Assembly: GCF_009660225.1 (NCBI RefSeq)
Contig: NZ_CP045920.1
Location: 2,492,079-2,556,078, forward strand
Length of the DNA stretch: 64,000 nt
Direction: 5' to 3'
Origin: Pseudactinotalea sp. HY158
Lineage (GTDB): Bacteria; Actinomycetota; Actinomycetes; Actinomycetales; Beutenbergiaceae
Shown: positions 1-10,700 of the stretch, in pieces
Position numbering within the stretch: position 1 is the first letter of the stretch
Layout of the letters: every line of letters begins with the position of its first letter
The notes under the pieces: generated by a model
What the model was told of the DNA's origin: nothing
What the model saw: only the letters and a program-made list of their open reading frames with translations
Databases searched by the model: none
Program-made: the position numbers and the translations under genes

Positions 1-551
1 GAGTCGACGATCGTGCCGAAGTCCGAGAACGAGCGGCCCGTGGCGCCGGGGCCGCCGTTGAAGAGCGTGTCGCCGGAGAACAGCACGCCGCCCTCCCCCA
101 ACGCCGGGGCGTGGAAGCAGGTCGAGCCCGGGGAGTGCCCGGGCGTGTGGAGCGCGGTGAGGCTCACCTCGGCGCCCGCCGGGCCGATCGTGAACACCTG
201 ACCGTCGACGATCTCGGCGTCGAAGCCGGCGCGTGGATACACCTCCCGCCAAAGCATCTCGTCGGCCGGGTTGAGGTGGATCGGCGCCCCGAGTCGCGCG
301 GCGACGTCGCGGGCGGCGCGGATGTGGTCGTCATGGCCGTGCGTGAGGAGCACGGCGACCACGCGTCGTCCCGACACGGCCGCGACCACGGCGTCGGCGT
401 CGTGGGCGGGATCGATCACGAGGCACGCCTCGTCGTCCCCGACGATCCACACGTTGTTGTCGACCTCCCACGTGCCCCCGTCGAGGGAGAACGTGCCGCT
501 CGTGACGACGTTCTCGATGCGGATGCGGCCGGTGGCGTCGGTGCGCGTCAT
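1..551 (-). CDS. MBL-fold metallo-hydrolase (partial, runs off the window)
   Basis: Read on the minus strand from the ATG at 551, the protein continues past base 1, so the C-terminus is missing. About 183 residues are visible. The metallo-beta-lactamase metal motif THGHDDH is clear, followed further on by [10 protein letters not shown] and FSGDTLF, the usual second histidine and aspartate ligand blocks of glyoxalase II-like hydrolases. Its start overlaps the stop of the mycothiol-dependent dehydrogenase gene (ATGA), so the two are translationally coupled. In many actinobacteria an MBL hydrolase follows mscR, and it is thought to act on a mycothiol thioester or related formaldehyde-detoxification intermediate. 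That role is inferred from context; the fold is seen directly. Confidence 0.85.
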   Translation of the reverse strand, partial: MTRTDATGRIRIENVVTSGTFSLDGGTWEVDNNVWIVGDDEACLVIDPAHDADAVVAAVSGRRVVAVLLTHGHDDHIRAARDVAARLGAPIHLNPADEMLWREVYPRAGFDAEIVDGQVFTIGPAGAEVSLTALHTPGHSPGSTCFHAPALGEGGVLFSGDTLFNGGPGATGRSFSDFGTIVD

Positions 552-1684
552 GAGTCCTCCCCCCGCCGGTCGGCGACGACCCCGGGGGGCGGGTTGATCT
601 CCACCACGGAGCGCAGCACGCGGCCGGCGCTCATCTGGGTGAAGGCGGGTTCGATCTCGCCGAGTTCGATCCGCTCGGTCACGAAGCCGTCGAGGTCGAG
701 GCGGCCGCGCCGGTACTGGTCGACGAGCATCGGCAGGTCGCGCGAGGGCAGCGTGTCGCCGTACCAGGAGGACTTGATCGAGCCGCCGCGGCCGAAGAGC
801 TCGTCGAGTGGGAGCTCGAACGTCGTGCCGGGCTCGGGCACGCCGACGAGCACGACCCGCCCGGCCAGATCCCGGGCGCGGAAGGCCTGCTCGAACGTCA
901 CGGCGATGCCGGCGGCGTCGACCACGAGGTCGGCCCCGAAGCCGCCGGTGAGGGACCGGATGCCCTCGACCACATCCTGCTCGCGGGCGTTGATCGTGTC
1001 GGTGGCGCCGAAGGAGCGCGCGGTGGCGAGCTTGCCGTCGTCGAGGTCGACCGCGATGATCGTCGTGGCCCCGGCGAGCGCGGCGCCGGCGACGGCCGCC
1101 GTGCCCACGCCGCCGCAGCCGATGACCGCCACGGACTCACCGCGCCGGATCGCCCCGGTGTTGATCGTGGCCCCGATGCCGGCCATGACCCCGCAGCCGA
1201 GCAGTCCGAGGGCGGCGTACTGGTGGGGCTCGATCGCCCCCTCGATCTTCGTGCACTGGCCGGCCGCCACGAGGGTCTTCTCCGCGAAGGCGCCGATACC
1301 GAGCGCCGGGGAGAGCTCGGTGCCGTCGAGCAGGGTCATCTTGTTCACGGCGTTGTGGGTGTCGAAGCAGTACCAGGGCTCCCCCCTGCGGCACGCCCGG
1401 CAGCTCCCGCACACGGCCCGCCAGTTGAGGATGACGGCGTCGCCGGGGGCGACCTCGGTCACGCCCTCGCCCACCGCAGCGACGATGCCGGAGGCCTCGT
1501 GCCCGAGCAGGTAGGGGAAGTCGTCGCCCACGCCGCCGACCTTGTAGTGCAGGTCGGTCTGGCACACCCCGCACGTGATCACGTCGACCAGCGCCTCGCC
1601 GGGCCCGGGGTCGGGCACCAGGATCGTCTCCACGGTCACCGGCTCGTTCTTCGCCTTGCAGACGACGGCCCTCACCTCGTGCAC
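548..1684 (-). CDS. mscR: S-(hydroxymethyl)mycothiol dehydrogenase (zinc alcohol dehydrogenase)
   Basis: Cytoplasmic NAD-dependent zinc medium-chain dehydrogenase that oxidises the formaldehyde-mycothiol adduct. Seen in the protein: catalytic zinc block GVCQTDLHY and GHEASG, structural zinc cluster [15 protein letters not shown], a Rossmann motif [12 protein letters not shown], and the segment [19 protein letters not shown] that is typical of this family. The frame is open up to an ATG at 1726, but GTG at 1684 has a good GGGAGG ribosome site just upstream and gives 378 aa starting [12 protein letters not shown], which fits the family N-terminus better. The last ~15 residues extend beyond the usual end. 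It overlaps the MBL hydrolase gene by 4 bases. Use of mycothiol supports an actinobacterial host. Confidence 0.87.
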   Translation of the reverse strand: MHEVRAVVCKAKNEPVTVETILVPDPGPGEALVDVITCGVCQTDLHYKVGGVGDDFPYLLGHEASGIVAAVGEGVTEVAPGDAVILNWRAVCGSCRACRRGEPWYCFDTHNAVNKMTLLDGTELSPALGIGAFAEKTLVAAGQCTKIEGAIEPHQYAALGLLGCGVMAGIGATINTGAIRRGESVAVIGCGGVGTAAVAGAALAGATTIIAVDLDDGKLATARSFGATDTINAREQDVVEGIRSLTGGFGADLVVDAAGIAVTFEQAFRARDLAGRVVLVGVPEPGTTFELPLDELFGRGGSIKSSWYGDTLPSRDLPMLVDQYRRGRLDLDGFVTERIELGEIEPAFTQMSAGRVLRSVVEINPPPGVVADRRGEDS

Positions 1685-1798
1685 ATCGGCCTCCCTTGGT
1701 TGCGTGTCGACGTTGACCGCCACCATATCCGCTGCCCCGCGATCCAGCGGGCAGGACGGGAGGACGCGTGGTCGATCCGGGCGGCGTGGCGGCCGAGC

Positions 1799-2236
1799 TC
1801 AGCGACGCTTGGTCGGGATGCCGAGGATGGTCGGGGGCGGGGCGTCGAGCTCGTCGATCGGCTCCTCCGGCCCGCCCTCACCGCCGCCGCCTCCCCATTC
1901 CGGCCCGACCCACACGCGCCAGTTCTCCTCGTAGCGGCGAATGCTCGCGTCCGCCACGAGCGCGGCCGGATCGGCCTCCCCCAGCTGGGCGTGGAGGGAG
2001 CCGGCGTGCGCCGGGGGCACGAATCCCACGATCCGGTTGCCCCACACCACGACGACCCGGCCCTCGGCCCCGGCGGTGAACTCCACCCGACCGCTGAGGC
2101 CGCCGCGGCGCCTGTCCACGGCGGACAGCAGGGAGAGGATCGCGCGCTGCAGTCCCACCGCATCACTCGCCCAGAACCCCTGGGCCAGTTCGGCCGCCAT
2201 CGGCTCGGCCCGGTGCCGCCGCCAGAATCTGAGCAC
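1799..2236 (-). CDS. hypothetical protein, 145 aa
   Basis: I do not recognise a family. The protein opens with a basic segment (LRFWRRHRAEP), has an alternating hydrophobic/charged middle with short strands such as GRVVVVWGNRIVGFVPP, and ends in a glycine/proline/glutamate-rich tail and a basic terminus. No signal peptide or membrane segment is evident. It starts 4 bases after the chorismate mutase stop and is read the same way, so it is probably the last gene of a clpX-chorismate mutase-unknown transcript. Length and codon use (strong GC at third positions) support a real gene. Confidence 0.7.
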   Translation of the reverse strand: MLRFWRRHRAEPMAAELAQGFWASDAVGLQRAILSLLSAVDRRRGGLSGRVEFTAGAEGRVVVVWGNRIVGFVPPAHAGSLHAQLGEADPAALVADASIRRYEENWRVWVGPEWGGGGGEGGPEEPIDELDAPPPTILGIPTKRR

Positions 2237-2240
2237 GGCG

Positions 2241-2572
2241 CTACTCGACCCGGGTGTCCGCGGCGTGGGTGCCCGCGATGTCCTCGTGGTGCTGGATCAC
2301 CTCGGCCACGATGAACCCGAGGAACTTCTCGGCGAAGACCGGGTCGAGTCCGGCGTCGTGTGCCAGCGCCCGCAGCCGCGCGATCTGCCGCTCCTCCCGC
2401 GCCGGATCCGAGGGCGGCAGCCCCGAGTGTGCCTTGAGCAGGCCGACCCGCTGGGTGCACTTGAACCGTTCGGCGAGCAGGTGCACGAGCGCGGCGTCGA
2501 TGTTGTCGATGCTGCCGCGGATGCGCAGCAGCTCCTCGGGCAGCCCGACACCCGGTGCCGCGGGCTCGCCCA

Positions 2573-2573
<1 letters not shown>
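2241..2573 (-). CDS. chorismate mutase (AroQ-type helical)
   Basis: 110 aa, predicted all-helical. The N-terminal pattern LLRIRGSIDNIDAALVHLLAERFKCTQRVGLLKA matches the first long helix of the AroQ family (RxxID..D..L..LL..R), with the arginine and lysine that bind chorismate carboxylates. A second block, SDPAREERQIARLRALA, supplies the usual R-E-E-Q helix. It would convert chorismate to prephenate for Phe/Tyr synthesis. Its ATG overlaps the clpX stop (ATGA), so it depends on clpX translation, an unexpected partner for an aromatic amino-acid enzyme. No signal peptide is seen, so it is not the secreted type. Confidence 0.85.
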
Positions 2574-3844
<1,271 letters not shown>

Positions 3845-3966
3845 CTCTTCCTCATTCCTCTCACGATTCCTGCCGGTGACGGCAGGGGCGGACTCGCATC
3901 AGCCCATTGTTGTCGATCGGCGGATGCGCGCCAGGCCACTCTATGCTCGCCCCCTCGTCAACGCGA

Positions 3967-4005
3967 GAGGGTCTGCCGCGTGTCGATCACACGGGGCAGA
4001 CCCTC
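3967..4005 (-). terminator. hairpin between clpP2 and clpX
   Basis: Eleven-base perfect stem: GAGGGTCTGCC at 3967-3977 pairs with GGCAGACCCTC at 3995-4005, with a 17-base loop whose edges can pair further. It lies 42 bases after the clpP2 stop (4047) on the minus strand. There is no U-tract, as is common in high-GC actinobacteria. It probably ends or attenuates the clpP1-clpP2 transcript before clpX. Confidence 0.6.
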
Positions 4006-4046
4006 CCGAGGCGAGCTGCGTCGTCCATACGCCGTGCATTCGCCGA

Positions 4047-4751
4047 TCACGCCGACGGCAGCTCCGGCGTCTTGCGGCTCTCGAGCACCTGGTCCACGAG
4101 GCCGTACTCGAGCGAGGCCTGGGCGGAGAGGATCTTGTCGCGCTCGATGTCGTTGCGCACGAGCTCCACGTCCCGGCCGGTGTGCCGGGCGAGGGTGTCC
4201 TCGAGCCATTCGCGCATCCGGATCATCTCGTTCGCGTGGATCTCGATGTCCGAGGCCTGGGCGTAGCCGCCCTCCATCGCGGGCTGGTGGATGAGCACGC
4301 GGGCGTTCGGTAGCGCGAGCCGCTTGCCGGGCGAGCCGGCGGCGAGCAGCACGGCCGCGGCGGAGGCGGCCTGGCCGAGGCAGACCGTCTGGATCTGCGG
4401 CTTGATGTACTGCATCGTGTCGTAGATCGCGGTCATCGCGGTGAACGAGCCGCCGGGTGAGTTGATGTACAGGGTGATGAGGCCGTCCGGGTCCTGGCTC
4501 TCGAGCACGAGGAGCTGGGCCATGACGTCGTCGGCGGACGCGTCGTCCACCTGTACCCCGAGGAAGATGATGCGGTCCTCGAAGAGTTTGGTGTAGGGGT
4601 CCTGGCGCTTGAAGCCGTAGGCCGTCCGCTCCTCGAACTGAGGCAGGACGTACCGTGAGCTCGGGGCGGGGGCGAGGCCACCGGGAGCACCGGCCCGGGT
4701 GGTGAACGCGCCGGGCCGATCGTGCTGTTGAAGATTGCCGAAATTACGCAC
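4047..4751 (-). CDS. clpP2: ATP-dependent Clp protease proteolytic subunit 2
   Basis: 234 aa serine peptidase of family S14. The catalytic triad is visible: Ser130 in GQAASAAA, His155 in VLIHQPA, Asp201 in RNDIERD. The handle and active-site neighbourhood INSPGG is intact. The first ~40 residues (Gly/Pro/Ala-rich) are longer than in ClpP1 and resemble the processed propeptide of actinobacterial ClpP2. It lies 20 bases after the clpP1 stop, so the two peptidases are made from one message and should form the mixed ClpP1P2 tetradecamer. Confidence 0.96.
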   Translation of the reverse strand: MRNFGNLQQHDRPGAFTTRAGAPGGLAPAPSSRYVLPQFEERTAYGFKRQDPYTKLFEDRIIFLGVQVDDASADDVMAQLLVLESQDPDGLITLYINSPGGSFTAMTAIYDTMQYIKPQIQTVCLGQAASAAAVLLAAGSPGKRLALPNARVLIHQPAMEGGYAQASDIEIHANEMIRMREWLEDTLARHTGRDVELVRNDIERDKILSAQASLEYGLVDQVLESRKTPELPSA

Positions 4752-4771
4752 GTGTGCTGTCTCCTTGATGG

Positions 4772-5383
4772 TTACTTCTGGTTCATGGCGGCCGCGTGGA
4801 CGATCACGTGGTCGATGAAGCCGTATTCGAGCGCCTCGTCGGCCGTGAACCAGCGGTCCCGGTCGGCATCCTTGTTGATCTGTTCGACGGACTTGCCGGT
4901 CTGCTCCGCCGTGAGTTCGGCCATCGTGCGCTTCATGTGCAGGATGAGCTCGGCGTTGATCTTGATATCGGTGGCGGTGCCGCCGATGCCGCCGGAGGGC
5001 TGGTGCATCATCACCCGGGCGTGCGGGGTGGCGAAGCGCTTGCCCTTCGTGCCCGAGGCGAGCAGGAACTGGCCCATCGAGGCGGCCATCCCCATGCCGA
5101 ACGTGGCCACGTCCGGCTGCACGTACTGCATCGTGTCGTAGATCGCCATGCCCGCCGTGACCGAGCCACCCGGGGAGTTGATGTACAGCGAGATGTCCTT
5201 GTCGGGGTCCTCGGCCGCGAGCAGCAGCATCTGGGCGCAGATCTGGTTGGCGTTCTCGTCGCGAACCTCCGAACCGAGCCAGATGATCCGCTCCTTGAGC
5301 AGGCGGTTGTAGATGCTGTCGCCGAGCGTCGACTGCGAGGGCTCGGACGCTGCGGCGGTGATGCGATCGGGTGTGTGACTCAC
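4772..5383 (-). CDS. clpP1: ATP-dependent Clp protease proteolytic subunit 1
   Basis: 203 aa, normal ClpP length. Triad Ser102 (GMGMAASMG), His127 (MMHQPSGG) and Asp172 (NKDADRD). The start is taken as GTG at 5383, with AGGAG 7 bases upstream and the protein beginning [10 protein letters not shown]. An open frame reaches further upstream, but that stretch reads as low-complexity Arg/Pro/Ser and passes through the tig terminator, so it is not coding. First gene of the clpP1-clpP2 operon. A possible -10 (TAGAGT, minus strand, 5421-5416) would give a leader of about 30 bases. Confidence 0.96.
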   Translation of the reverse strand: MSHTPDRITAAASEPSQSTLGDSIYNRLLKERIIWLGSEVRDENANQICAQMLLLAAEDPDKDISLYINSPGGSVTAGMAIYDTMQYVQPDVATFGMGMAASMGQFLLASGTKGKRFATPHARVMMHQPSGGIGGTATDIKINAELILHMKRTMAELTAEQTGKSVEQINKDADRDRWFTADEALEYGFIDHVIVHAAAMNQK

Positions 5384-5522
5384 GGATGCTCCTGACTTCG
5401 CGGGTGGCTCACCAGACTCTAACGCCGCCCCGGCCTCGGACCTGCCCGCGGGCGCCGTTGTTTCGCTGCCAGCGCACAGCCCCGCGGCCCGCCTCGATGG
5501 GCCGCACCGCGCCTCGACATGC

Positions 5523-5554
5523 GAACGGCCGGCGGGTCGTCCCGCCGGCCGTTC
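5523..5554 (-). terminator. tig terminator hairpin
   Basis: Perfect 14-base stem, 5523-5536 with 5541-5554, closed by the tetraloop TCGT. It sits 16 bases beyond the tig stop codon on the minus strand. No U-tract follows, but the stem is nearly all G-C, a typical actinobacterial terminator. Confidence 0.85.
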
Positions 5555-5570
5555 ACGCGCGATTCGCGAC

Positions 5571-6995
5571 TCAGGCGTCCTTGGACTCCTCCGAGTCCTC
5601 ATCCGAGGCGTCCTCGTTCGAGTCGTCCTCGACGACGACGGCCTCCTCGGCCGCCGCCTCGACGTCACCGGTCACATCGACGAAGTTCCCGGCGGCCGCC
5701 GCCGCGGCGGCGTCCTCCTCGTCCGAGCCGATGTAGGCGCTCAGGTCGACGGCCTCGCCGGCGGCGTCGACGACGCTCACCGCGCGCAGCGCGATCGCGA
5801 GCGCCTTGTTGCGGGTCAGCTCGGCCACGAACAGCGGGATCTGACCGTTCTTGTCGGCGTTGGCGATGAACTCGTTCGGGTCCTGGCGGGACTGCTGGGC
5901 CATGCGCAGCAGGTACTCCACGAGCTCCTGCTGGCCGACCTGCGGCTCGACCTGCTCGCTCAGGGCGTCGAGCACGAGCTGACGGCGCAGGGCCTTCGTG
6001 GCCTCCTCGGTCACCTCGGCGCGGTGCTCGTCGTCCTCCAGGCGGCCCTCGCCCTCGAGGTGACTGTGCACCTCGTCCTCGATCACTCCGGTGGGCACCG
6101 GGAAGTCGGTGGCCCCGAGGAGGTGCTCGAGGAGCAGGTCGCGGGCCTGCACGGCGCGGTTGTTCGCCTTGGCGTCGGCCACCTGCCCGCGCAGGCTCTC
6201 GCGCAGCTCGGCGATCGTGTCGAACTCCGAGGCGGTCTGGGCGAAGTCGTCGTCCGCCTCGGGCAGCTCCTGCTCCTTGACGGCGCCGACGGTCACCTCG
6301 ATCTGGGCGTTCGCGCCGGCGTGCTCGCCGCCGGCGAGCGGGGCCTCGAACGTCGTGCTGCCGCCGGCCTCGAGGCCGATGAGGGCCTCGTCGAGCCCCT
6401 CGAGCATGTTGCCCGAGCCGATCTCGTAGGAGACGCCCGCGACCGTGTCGATCTCCTCGCCGTCGATGCTCGCGGCCATGTCGATCGTGACGTAGTCGCC
6501 GTCGGCGGCGGCCCGCTCGACGCTCACGAGGGTGGCGTAGTGCTCGCGCTGGCCGTTGAGGGCGTCGTCGATGTCGGCCTCGCTCACCTCGGCGTCATCG
6601 ACGGTGAGCGTGACCTCCGCGAGCTCGGGGAGGCTGAACTCGGGGCGGGTGTCGACCTCGACGGTGAACACGAGGTCGTTCGCGTCCTCGGTGATGCCGG
6701 GCACGGCGGTGACGTCGAGGGAGGGGCGGCCGATCGGCTTGATGTCGGCGTCGGCGACGGCCTGGCCGTAGAGGTCGGGCATGGCCGCGTTGACGGCCTG
6801 CTCGAGCACCGCGGGCCGGCCCACGCGCTGGTCGATGATGCGCGGGGGCACCTTGCCGCGCCGGAAGCCGGGGATGTTCACCTGCGCCGCGACGTCCTTA
6901 TAGGCCTGGTCCACGTGGGTCTGGATCTCCTCCAGCGGGACCTCGACGGTCAGCTTGACCCGGGTCGGGTCGATGTTCTCGACAGCGCTCTTCAC
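5571..6995 (-). CDS. tig: trigger factor, ribosome-associated chaperone and prolyl isomerase
   Basis: 474 aa. The N-terminal ribosome-binding domain carries GFRRGKVP, the actinobacterial form of the ribosome-docking signature. The middle FKBP-type PPIase domain includes the stretch from [11 protein letters not shown] to GSTTFEAPL, and the C-terminal helical SurA-like arms follow. The last ~60 residues are strongly acidic (Asp/Glu/Ser-rich), longer than in E. coli. The start is GTG at 6995 with GGAG upstream, giving [15 protein letters not shown], the usual beginning. An upstream in-frame start at 7097 would add a Pro/Arg-rich segment and is not favoured. Placement upstream of clpP1P2 is conserved in bacteria. 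Confidence 0.96.
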   Translation of the reverse strand: MKSAVENIDPTRVKLTVEVPLEEIQTHVDQAYKDVAAQVNIPGFRRGKVPPRIIDQRVGRPAVLEQAVNAAMPDLYGQAVADADIKPIGRPSLDVTAVPGITEDANDLVFTVEVDTRPEFSLPELAEVTLTVDDAEVSEADIDDALNGQREHYATLVSVERAAADGDYVTIDMAASIDGEEIDTVAGVSYEIGSGNMLEGLDEALIGLEAGGSTTFEAPLAGGEHAGANAQIEVTVGAVKEQELPEADDDFAQTASEFDTIAELRESLRGQVADAKANNRAVQARDLLLEHLLGATDFPVPTGVIEDEVHSHLEGEGRLEDDEHRAEVTEEATKALRRQLVLDALSEQVEPQVGQQELVEYLLRMAQQSRQDPNEFIANADKNGQIPLFVAELTRNKALAIALRAVSVVDAAGEAVDLSAYIGSDEEDAAAAAAAGNFVDVTGDVEAAAEEAVVVEDDSNEDASDEDSEESKDA

Positions 6996-7121
6996 GTACT
7001 GCACTCCAGTCAAGTCGGTGGTGGCGCCGTGACCGCGTCGATTCGACGGGTCGGGAGCCGGCGCCCGGTCGGTGCCCGATGGCACGCGAGCGCACACCTC
7101 GGGATTGAGGACAACTCTCCC

Positions 7122-7150
7122 ATGCTACGGCACCGCTGGACACACTCGAA
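7122..7150 (-). promoter_or_regulatory. candidate tig promoter
   Basis: On the minus strand TTCGAG (7150-7145) is followed 17 bases later by TAGCAT (7127-7122), a fair -35/-10 pair in a region with no other gene. It would give tig a leader of about 120 bases. Judged by eye only. Confidence 0.35.
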
Positions 7151-7164
7151 TCCGAGGTCTTCCT

Positions 7165-7200
7165 CACGGCGCTACGCCGCCGCGCGTGCGTAGCGCCGTG
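7165..7200 (-). terminator. terminator of the dicarboxylate symporter gene
   Basis: Perfect 12-base stem, CACGGCGCTACG at 7165-7176 with CGTAGCGCCGTG at 7189-7200, 12-base loop. It begins 8 bases past the symporter stop on the minus strand, between that gene and the tig promoter region. Confidence 0.75.
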
Positions 7201-7208
7201 CTGAGCCA

Positions 7209-8696
7209 CTACCGGCCGGATCGCGCGCCGACCGGTTCGGCCCCGATGCCCGCGCCGGCCTCGACACCGGGCTCGACGCTGGTCTCTACGCTGGGGGCAC
7301 CCGTCCAGCGGGGGGCGGAGGGCAGTCCCTGCTCCGCGCGGATCGCCTCGTCCTCCTCGAACTCCTCCTCGGCGTCGAGGATGATGGCGGAGGCCTCGTT
7401 CGTGATCTCTCCGGCGAATGCGCGACGCATCATGTCGCGGTCGAGCTGCTTCTCCCACGCTGCCACGACGAAGGTGGCGACGCAGTTGCCGAGCAGGTTG
7501 ACGCTCACCCGCATCGAATCCATGATCCGGTCGGCCCCGAGCAGGAGCGCGACACCGGCGACGGGGAAGATCCCGAGCGCGGCGGCCGTCGCGGACAGGG
7601 CGAGGAAGCTCGACCCCGGCACGCCGGCCATCCCCTTGGAGGTGAGGAGCAGGATCCCCAGGGCGGCGATCTGCTGGCCGAGGGTCAGGTCGTGACCGAA
7701 GGCCTGGGCCAGGAAGAGCAGTGAGATCGACAGGTAGATCGCGGCACCGTCGAGGTTGAAGCTGTAGCCCGTCGGCACCACGAGCCCGACCGTGGCCCGC
7801 GAGCAGCCCGCGTTGGTCAGCTTCGTCATGATCCGCGGCATGACCGCCTCGGTCGAGGCCGTGCCCAGCGCGAGCAGGAATTCCTCGCGGGTGTACTTGA
7901 TGAACTGCCACAACGGCACCCGCGCCAAGGTCCAGGCGACCACGAAGAGCAGGCCCATGAACACGAGCGCGGCCGCGTAGCAGGCGAGGATGAGCTTGCC
8001 GAACGTGCCGAGGGTCTCGATGCCGTACTGGCCGATGATGAAGGCCATCGCGCCGAGCGCCCCGATCGGGGCGACCCGCATGACCCAGGCCATGATCCGG
8101 AAGACGACCTCGAGGATGGTCTCGAAGAGGGTGAGCACCGGGGCGCACTTCTTCTGCCCGATGACCACGACCGCCGCACCGAAGAACACCGCGAAGAACA
8201 GCACCTGGAGCAGGTTGTTCTCCGCGAAGGCGCCGAGCACGCTCACCGGGATGACCCCGAGCACGAACTCCGCGCCGGACTGGGCCTGGCCGGTCACGCC
8301 GTCGAGCGCCGAGGAGTCGAGGGTGGCGGGGTCGATGTCCATGCCCGCACCCGGCTGGGCGATATTGGCCACGATGAGGCCGAACGTCAGCGCGAAGCCG
8401 GTGGCGACGGTGAAGTACAGCAGCGCCTTGACGCCGACCCGGCCGACGGACTTGACGTCCCCCACCGCCGAGATGCCGGTGACGATGACGAGGAAGATGA
8501 GCGGGGCGATGATCATCTTGATCAGCCGGATGAAGCCGTCGCCCAGGGGCCGCAGCTGCTGGCCCAGATCGGGGAACAGGTGTCCGATCGAGATGCCGAG
8601 GACGACGGCGGCGATGAGTTGGAAGAACAGCGAGGTGTAGAACGGCCGTTTCTTGAGCCGGCCGGCGTTGCCCTCGGCCACAGCAGCGATGGACAC
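7209..8696 (-). CDS. dctA: C4-dicarboxylate/cation symporter, DAACS family
   Basis: 495 aa integral membrane protein with eight or more hydrophobic segments and two re-entrant loop motifs. The segment GTASTEAVMPRIM is the serine-rich hairpin, and VPTGYSFNLDGAAIY plus SKGMAGVPGSSF are the substrate and cation-binding motifs of DctA/GltP transporters. It should import succinate, fumarate, malate or a related acid with protons or sodium. The start is GTG at 8696, preceded by AAGGAGGG. The last ~70 residues are an acidic, Ser/Pro/Gly-rich cytoplasmic tail not usual in DctA. Divergent from the peptide importer that begins at 9147. Exact substrate cannot be told from sequence. Confidence 0.88.
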   Translation of the reverse strand: MSIAAVAEGNAGRLKKRPFYTSLFFQLIAAVVLGISIGHLFPDLGQQLRPLGDGFIRLIKMIIAPLIFLVIVTGISAVGDVKSVGRVGVKALLYFTVATGFALTFGLIVANIAQPGAGMDIDPATLDSSALDGVTGQAQSGAEFVLGVIPVSVLGAFAENNLLQVLFFAVFFGAAVVVIGQKKCAPVLTLFETILEVVFRIMAWVMRVAPIGALGAMAFIIGQYGIETLGTFGKLILACYAAALVFMGLLFVVAWTLARVPLWQFIKYTREEFLLALGTASTEAVMPRIMTKLTNAGCSRATVGLVVPTGYSFNLDGAAIYLSISLLFLAQAFGHDLTLGQQIAALGILLLTSKGMAGVPGSSFLALSATAAALGIFPVAGVALLLGADRIMDSMRVSVNLLGNCVATFVVAAWEKQLDRDMMRRAFAGEITNEASAIILDAEEEFEEDEAIRAEQGLPSAPRWTGAPSVETSVEPGVEAGAGIGAEPVGARSGR

Positions 8697-8778
8697 GTGA
8701 CCCTCCTTGGTCGTTGGCCCCCCTGTGGGGCTCGGGCCGACCGTACGAGACCCGACATGTTTCCACAATGCAAGATTT

Positions 8779-8798
8779 GAGTTTCACGACGTGAACTC
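8779..8798. promoter_or_regulatory. imperfect inverted repeat in the dctA upstream region
   Basis: GAGTTTCACG and CGTGAACTC face each other around one base, with a single bulged T. It lies 83 bases upstream of the dctA start in the 450-base divergent region and could be a regulator site for that gene. No adjacent regulator gene points to which protein binds it. The remainder of 8799-9146 shows no gene; a weak TATCGT at 9112 could be a -10 for the peptide operon. Confidence 0.3.
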
Positions 8799-9146
8799 TG
8801 AGACCGCGCTCACAGCCGGCCGGCGTTTCCCCGCCACCGCGGGGCCGACCCCCGCGCCGGACCGTGGTCGACATCACCGGCGGGCGGTGGCCCAGTTCAC
8901 CCGCGCCGGGCCGCCGACCGCGCGAGCCGAGGAAATCTCGAATCCTGAGACGGACTTTCGGGGGCGCGCGGGGGGCCGTGTCGAGGGCGGCACATCCGGC
9001 GACCTTCGCGCACCAGGGCGCGGATGCGACGGTGCCGGGAATTGGTCAGGACTCGGTCAAGCGCGCCCGATCTCGCCTCAAGAACCCCCCACGAATCGGC
9101 CACGAGCCCCTATCGTGCAAGTGCCCGATTAGCCTGAGGAGGCTCT

Positions 9147-10700
9147 GTGACCCATCCGATCGACCGCCGCATCTTCCTGGCGGGACTCGTCGGCGGTGCC
9201 GCCACCGTGGGCCTGGCCGCCTGCGGGGCTCCCCCACTCACCGTGCCCGAGCGGGCCGCGACCGGCGCCGCGGTTCCCGGCGCGACGATGCGCATCGCCC
9301 GCCCCGCCGCCAGCGCCGCCGAGACCCTCGATCCCGCGAGCGCGCTCTCCGCCTACGAATACCTCGGGGCCATCTACAACCGCGTGGTCCGACTCGACCG
9401 CAACGGCGAGACCGTGCCGGACCTCGCGACCGAATGGTCGAGCAACGCCGACGCCACGACGTGGACCTTCCAGCTGCGCCCCGGGGTGCGCTTCCACGAC
9501 GGCCGCCCGCTCACCGCCCGCGACGTGCGCTACACGTTCGGGCACATCCTCGATCCCGACACGGGCTCGCCCCAGGCCGGCCCGCTCGCGCTCGTCGACT
9601 CGATGGACGCGGTCGATGCGACGACGATCCGGTTCAACCTGTCGACCCCGAACGCCGAGTTCCCCTCCCTGCTCACCGCCTACCAGTGCTATGTCATCCC
9701 CGAGGACTCCGCGGGCGAGATCGGCCGGACCGGCATCGGCACCGGGCCCTTCGTGCTCGAGTCCTACGAGCCCGCCGGCGCCGGCAAGGTGCGCGCGAAC
9801 GAGGACTACTTCGACGGCCGCCCCGTCCTCGACGCCATCGAGTTCTTCTCCATCCAGGACACCTCCGCCCGGGTGAACGCGCTGCTCGCCCGCCAGGTCG
9901 ACCTGCTCAGCCAGACGAACCTCGACAACGCGACCGCCCGGGTCGTGGCCGGCTCCCCCGGCACGACCGTGGCCCGGGTCGAGAACGCGCAGTGGTACAC
10001 GATCCCGATGCTCGCCACGAGCGAGGAGTTCTCCGACCCGAAGATGCGCGAGGCGATGAAGCTCGCCTACGACCCCCGCCGGGTGCTCGCCACCGCCCTG
10101 CAGGGCACCGGCACCCCCGGCTGGGACAACCCCGTGCCGCCGCAGATGGCCGCCTTCACCGAGGTCGAGCGCGAATACGACCCGGACAAGGCCCGCGCGC
10201 TGCTCAAGGAGATCGGCCGGGAGGACTTCCGCACGAAGATCTACACCTCCGCCTACGAGCCGAACTTCACGGCGATCGCCACCTCCTTCGCCCACCAGGT
10301 CCGCGAGGCCGGGATCCGCCTCGACATCACGAACGTCTCGGCCGACTCCTACTACACCCAGATCTGGATGGCGCAGCCCCTCATGGTGAGCTACTGGTTC
10401 ACGGGCCGCCCGATCGACCAGCTCCTCAACCAGGTCTTCCGCACCGGGTCGAGCTACAACGAGTCCGCCTGGTCGAATCCGCAGTTCGACGACCTGCTCG
10501 ACGCCGCCCGCGCCGACACCAACGACGCCACCCGGCTCGCCAAGTACCAGGACGCCCAGCGGCTCATCGTGGCCGACGGCGCCGACCTCACCCCGGTCTT
10601 CGGCGACCGGCTCGTGGGACTGTCGACCAACGTCGTCAACTACGACGAGTACGGCTTCGAATTCGACTATCTGACCATCGGCCTGAGGGAGGAACGATGA
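9147..10700 (+). CDS. peptide ABC transporter substrate-binding lipoprotein
   Basis: 517 aa extracytoplasmic solute receptor of the DppA/OppA type (SBP family 5). The N-terminus has a twin-arginine-like stretch (DRRIFLAGL) followed by the lipobox LAACG, so it is probably a Tat- or Sec-exported lipoprotein tethered to the outer face of the membrane. The family pattern EYLGAIYNRVVRLD ... PDLATEWSSN ... LRPGVRFHDGRPLTARDV is clear. GTG start with GAGGAGG upstream. First gene of a five-gene run in which every junction overlaps by 1-4 bases. Peptide or dipeptide is the probable ligand, supported by the peptidase-like last gene. Confidence 0.92.
   Translation: MTHPIDRRIFLAGLVGGAATVGLAACGAPPLTVPERAATGAAVPGATMRIARPAASAAETLDPASALSAYEYLGAIYNRVVRLDRNGETVPDLATEWSSNADATTWTFQLRPGVRFHDGRPLTARDVRYTFGHILDPDTGSPQAGPLALVDSMDAVDATTIRFNLSTPNAEFPSLLTAYQCYVIPEDSAGEIGRTGIGTGPFVLESYEPAGAGKVRANEDYFDGRPVLDAIEFFSIQDTSARVNALLARQVDLLSQTNLDNATARVVAGSPGTTVARVENAQWYTIPMLATSEEFSDPKMREAMKLAYDPRRVLATALQGTGTPGWDNPVPPQMAAFTEVEREYDPDKARALLKEIGREDFRTKIYTSAYEPNFTAIATSFAHQVREAGIRLDITNVSADSYYTQIWMAQPLMVSYWFTGRPIDQLLNQVFRTGSSYNESAWSNPQFDDLLDAARADTNDATRLAKYQDAQRLIVADGADLTPVFGDRLVGLSTNVVNYDEYGFEFDYLTIGLREER

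Noticed and set aside
111-1514. Long open frame on the plus strand opposite mscR and the MBL gene
   Set aside because: It is the mirror of conserved minus-strand proteins with zinc and Rossmann motifs, and its own product is low-complexity Arg/Ser/Pro. The same holds for long antisense frames over tig, the polyol genes, the GH84 gene and the rhamnose importer.
5384-5400. Possible ClgR site (TTCGC...GC) upstream of clpP1
   Set aside because: Only one half fits the known pattern (TTCGC then five bases then GCT instead of GCG); too weak to list.
5384-5668. N-terminal extension of ClpP1
   Set aside because: The extension is low-complexity and crosses the tig terminator; GTG 5383 has a proper ribosome site and gives the normal length.
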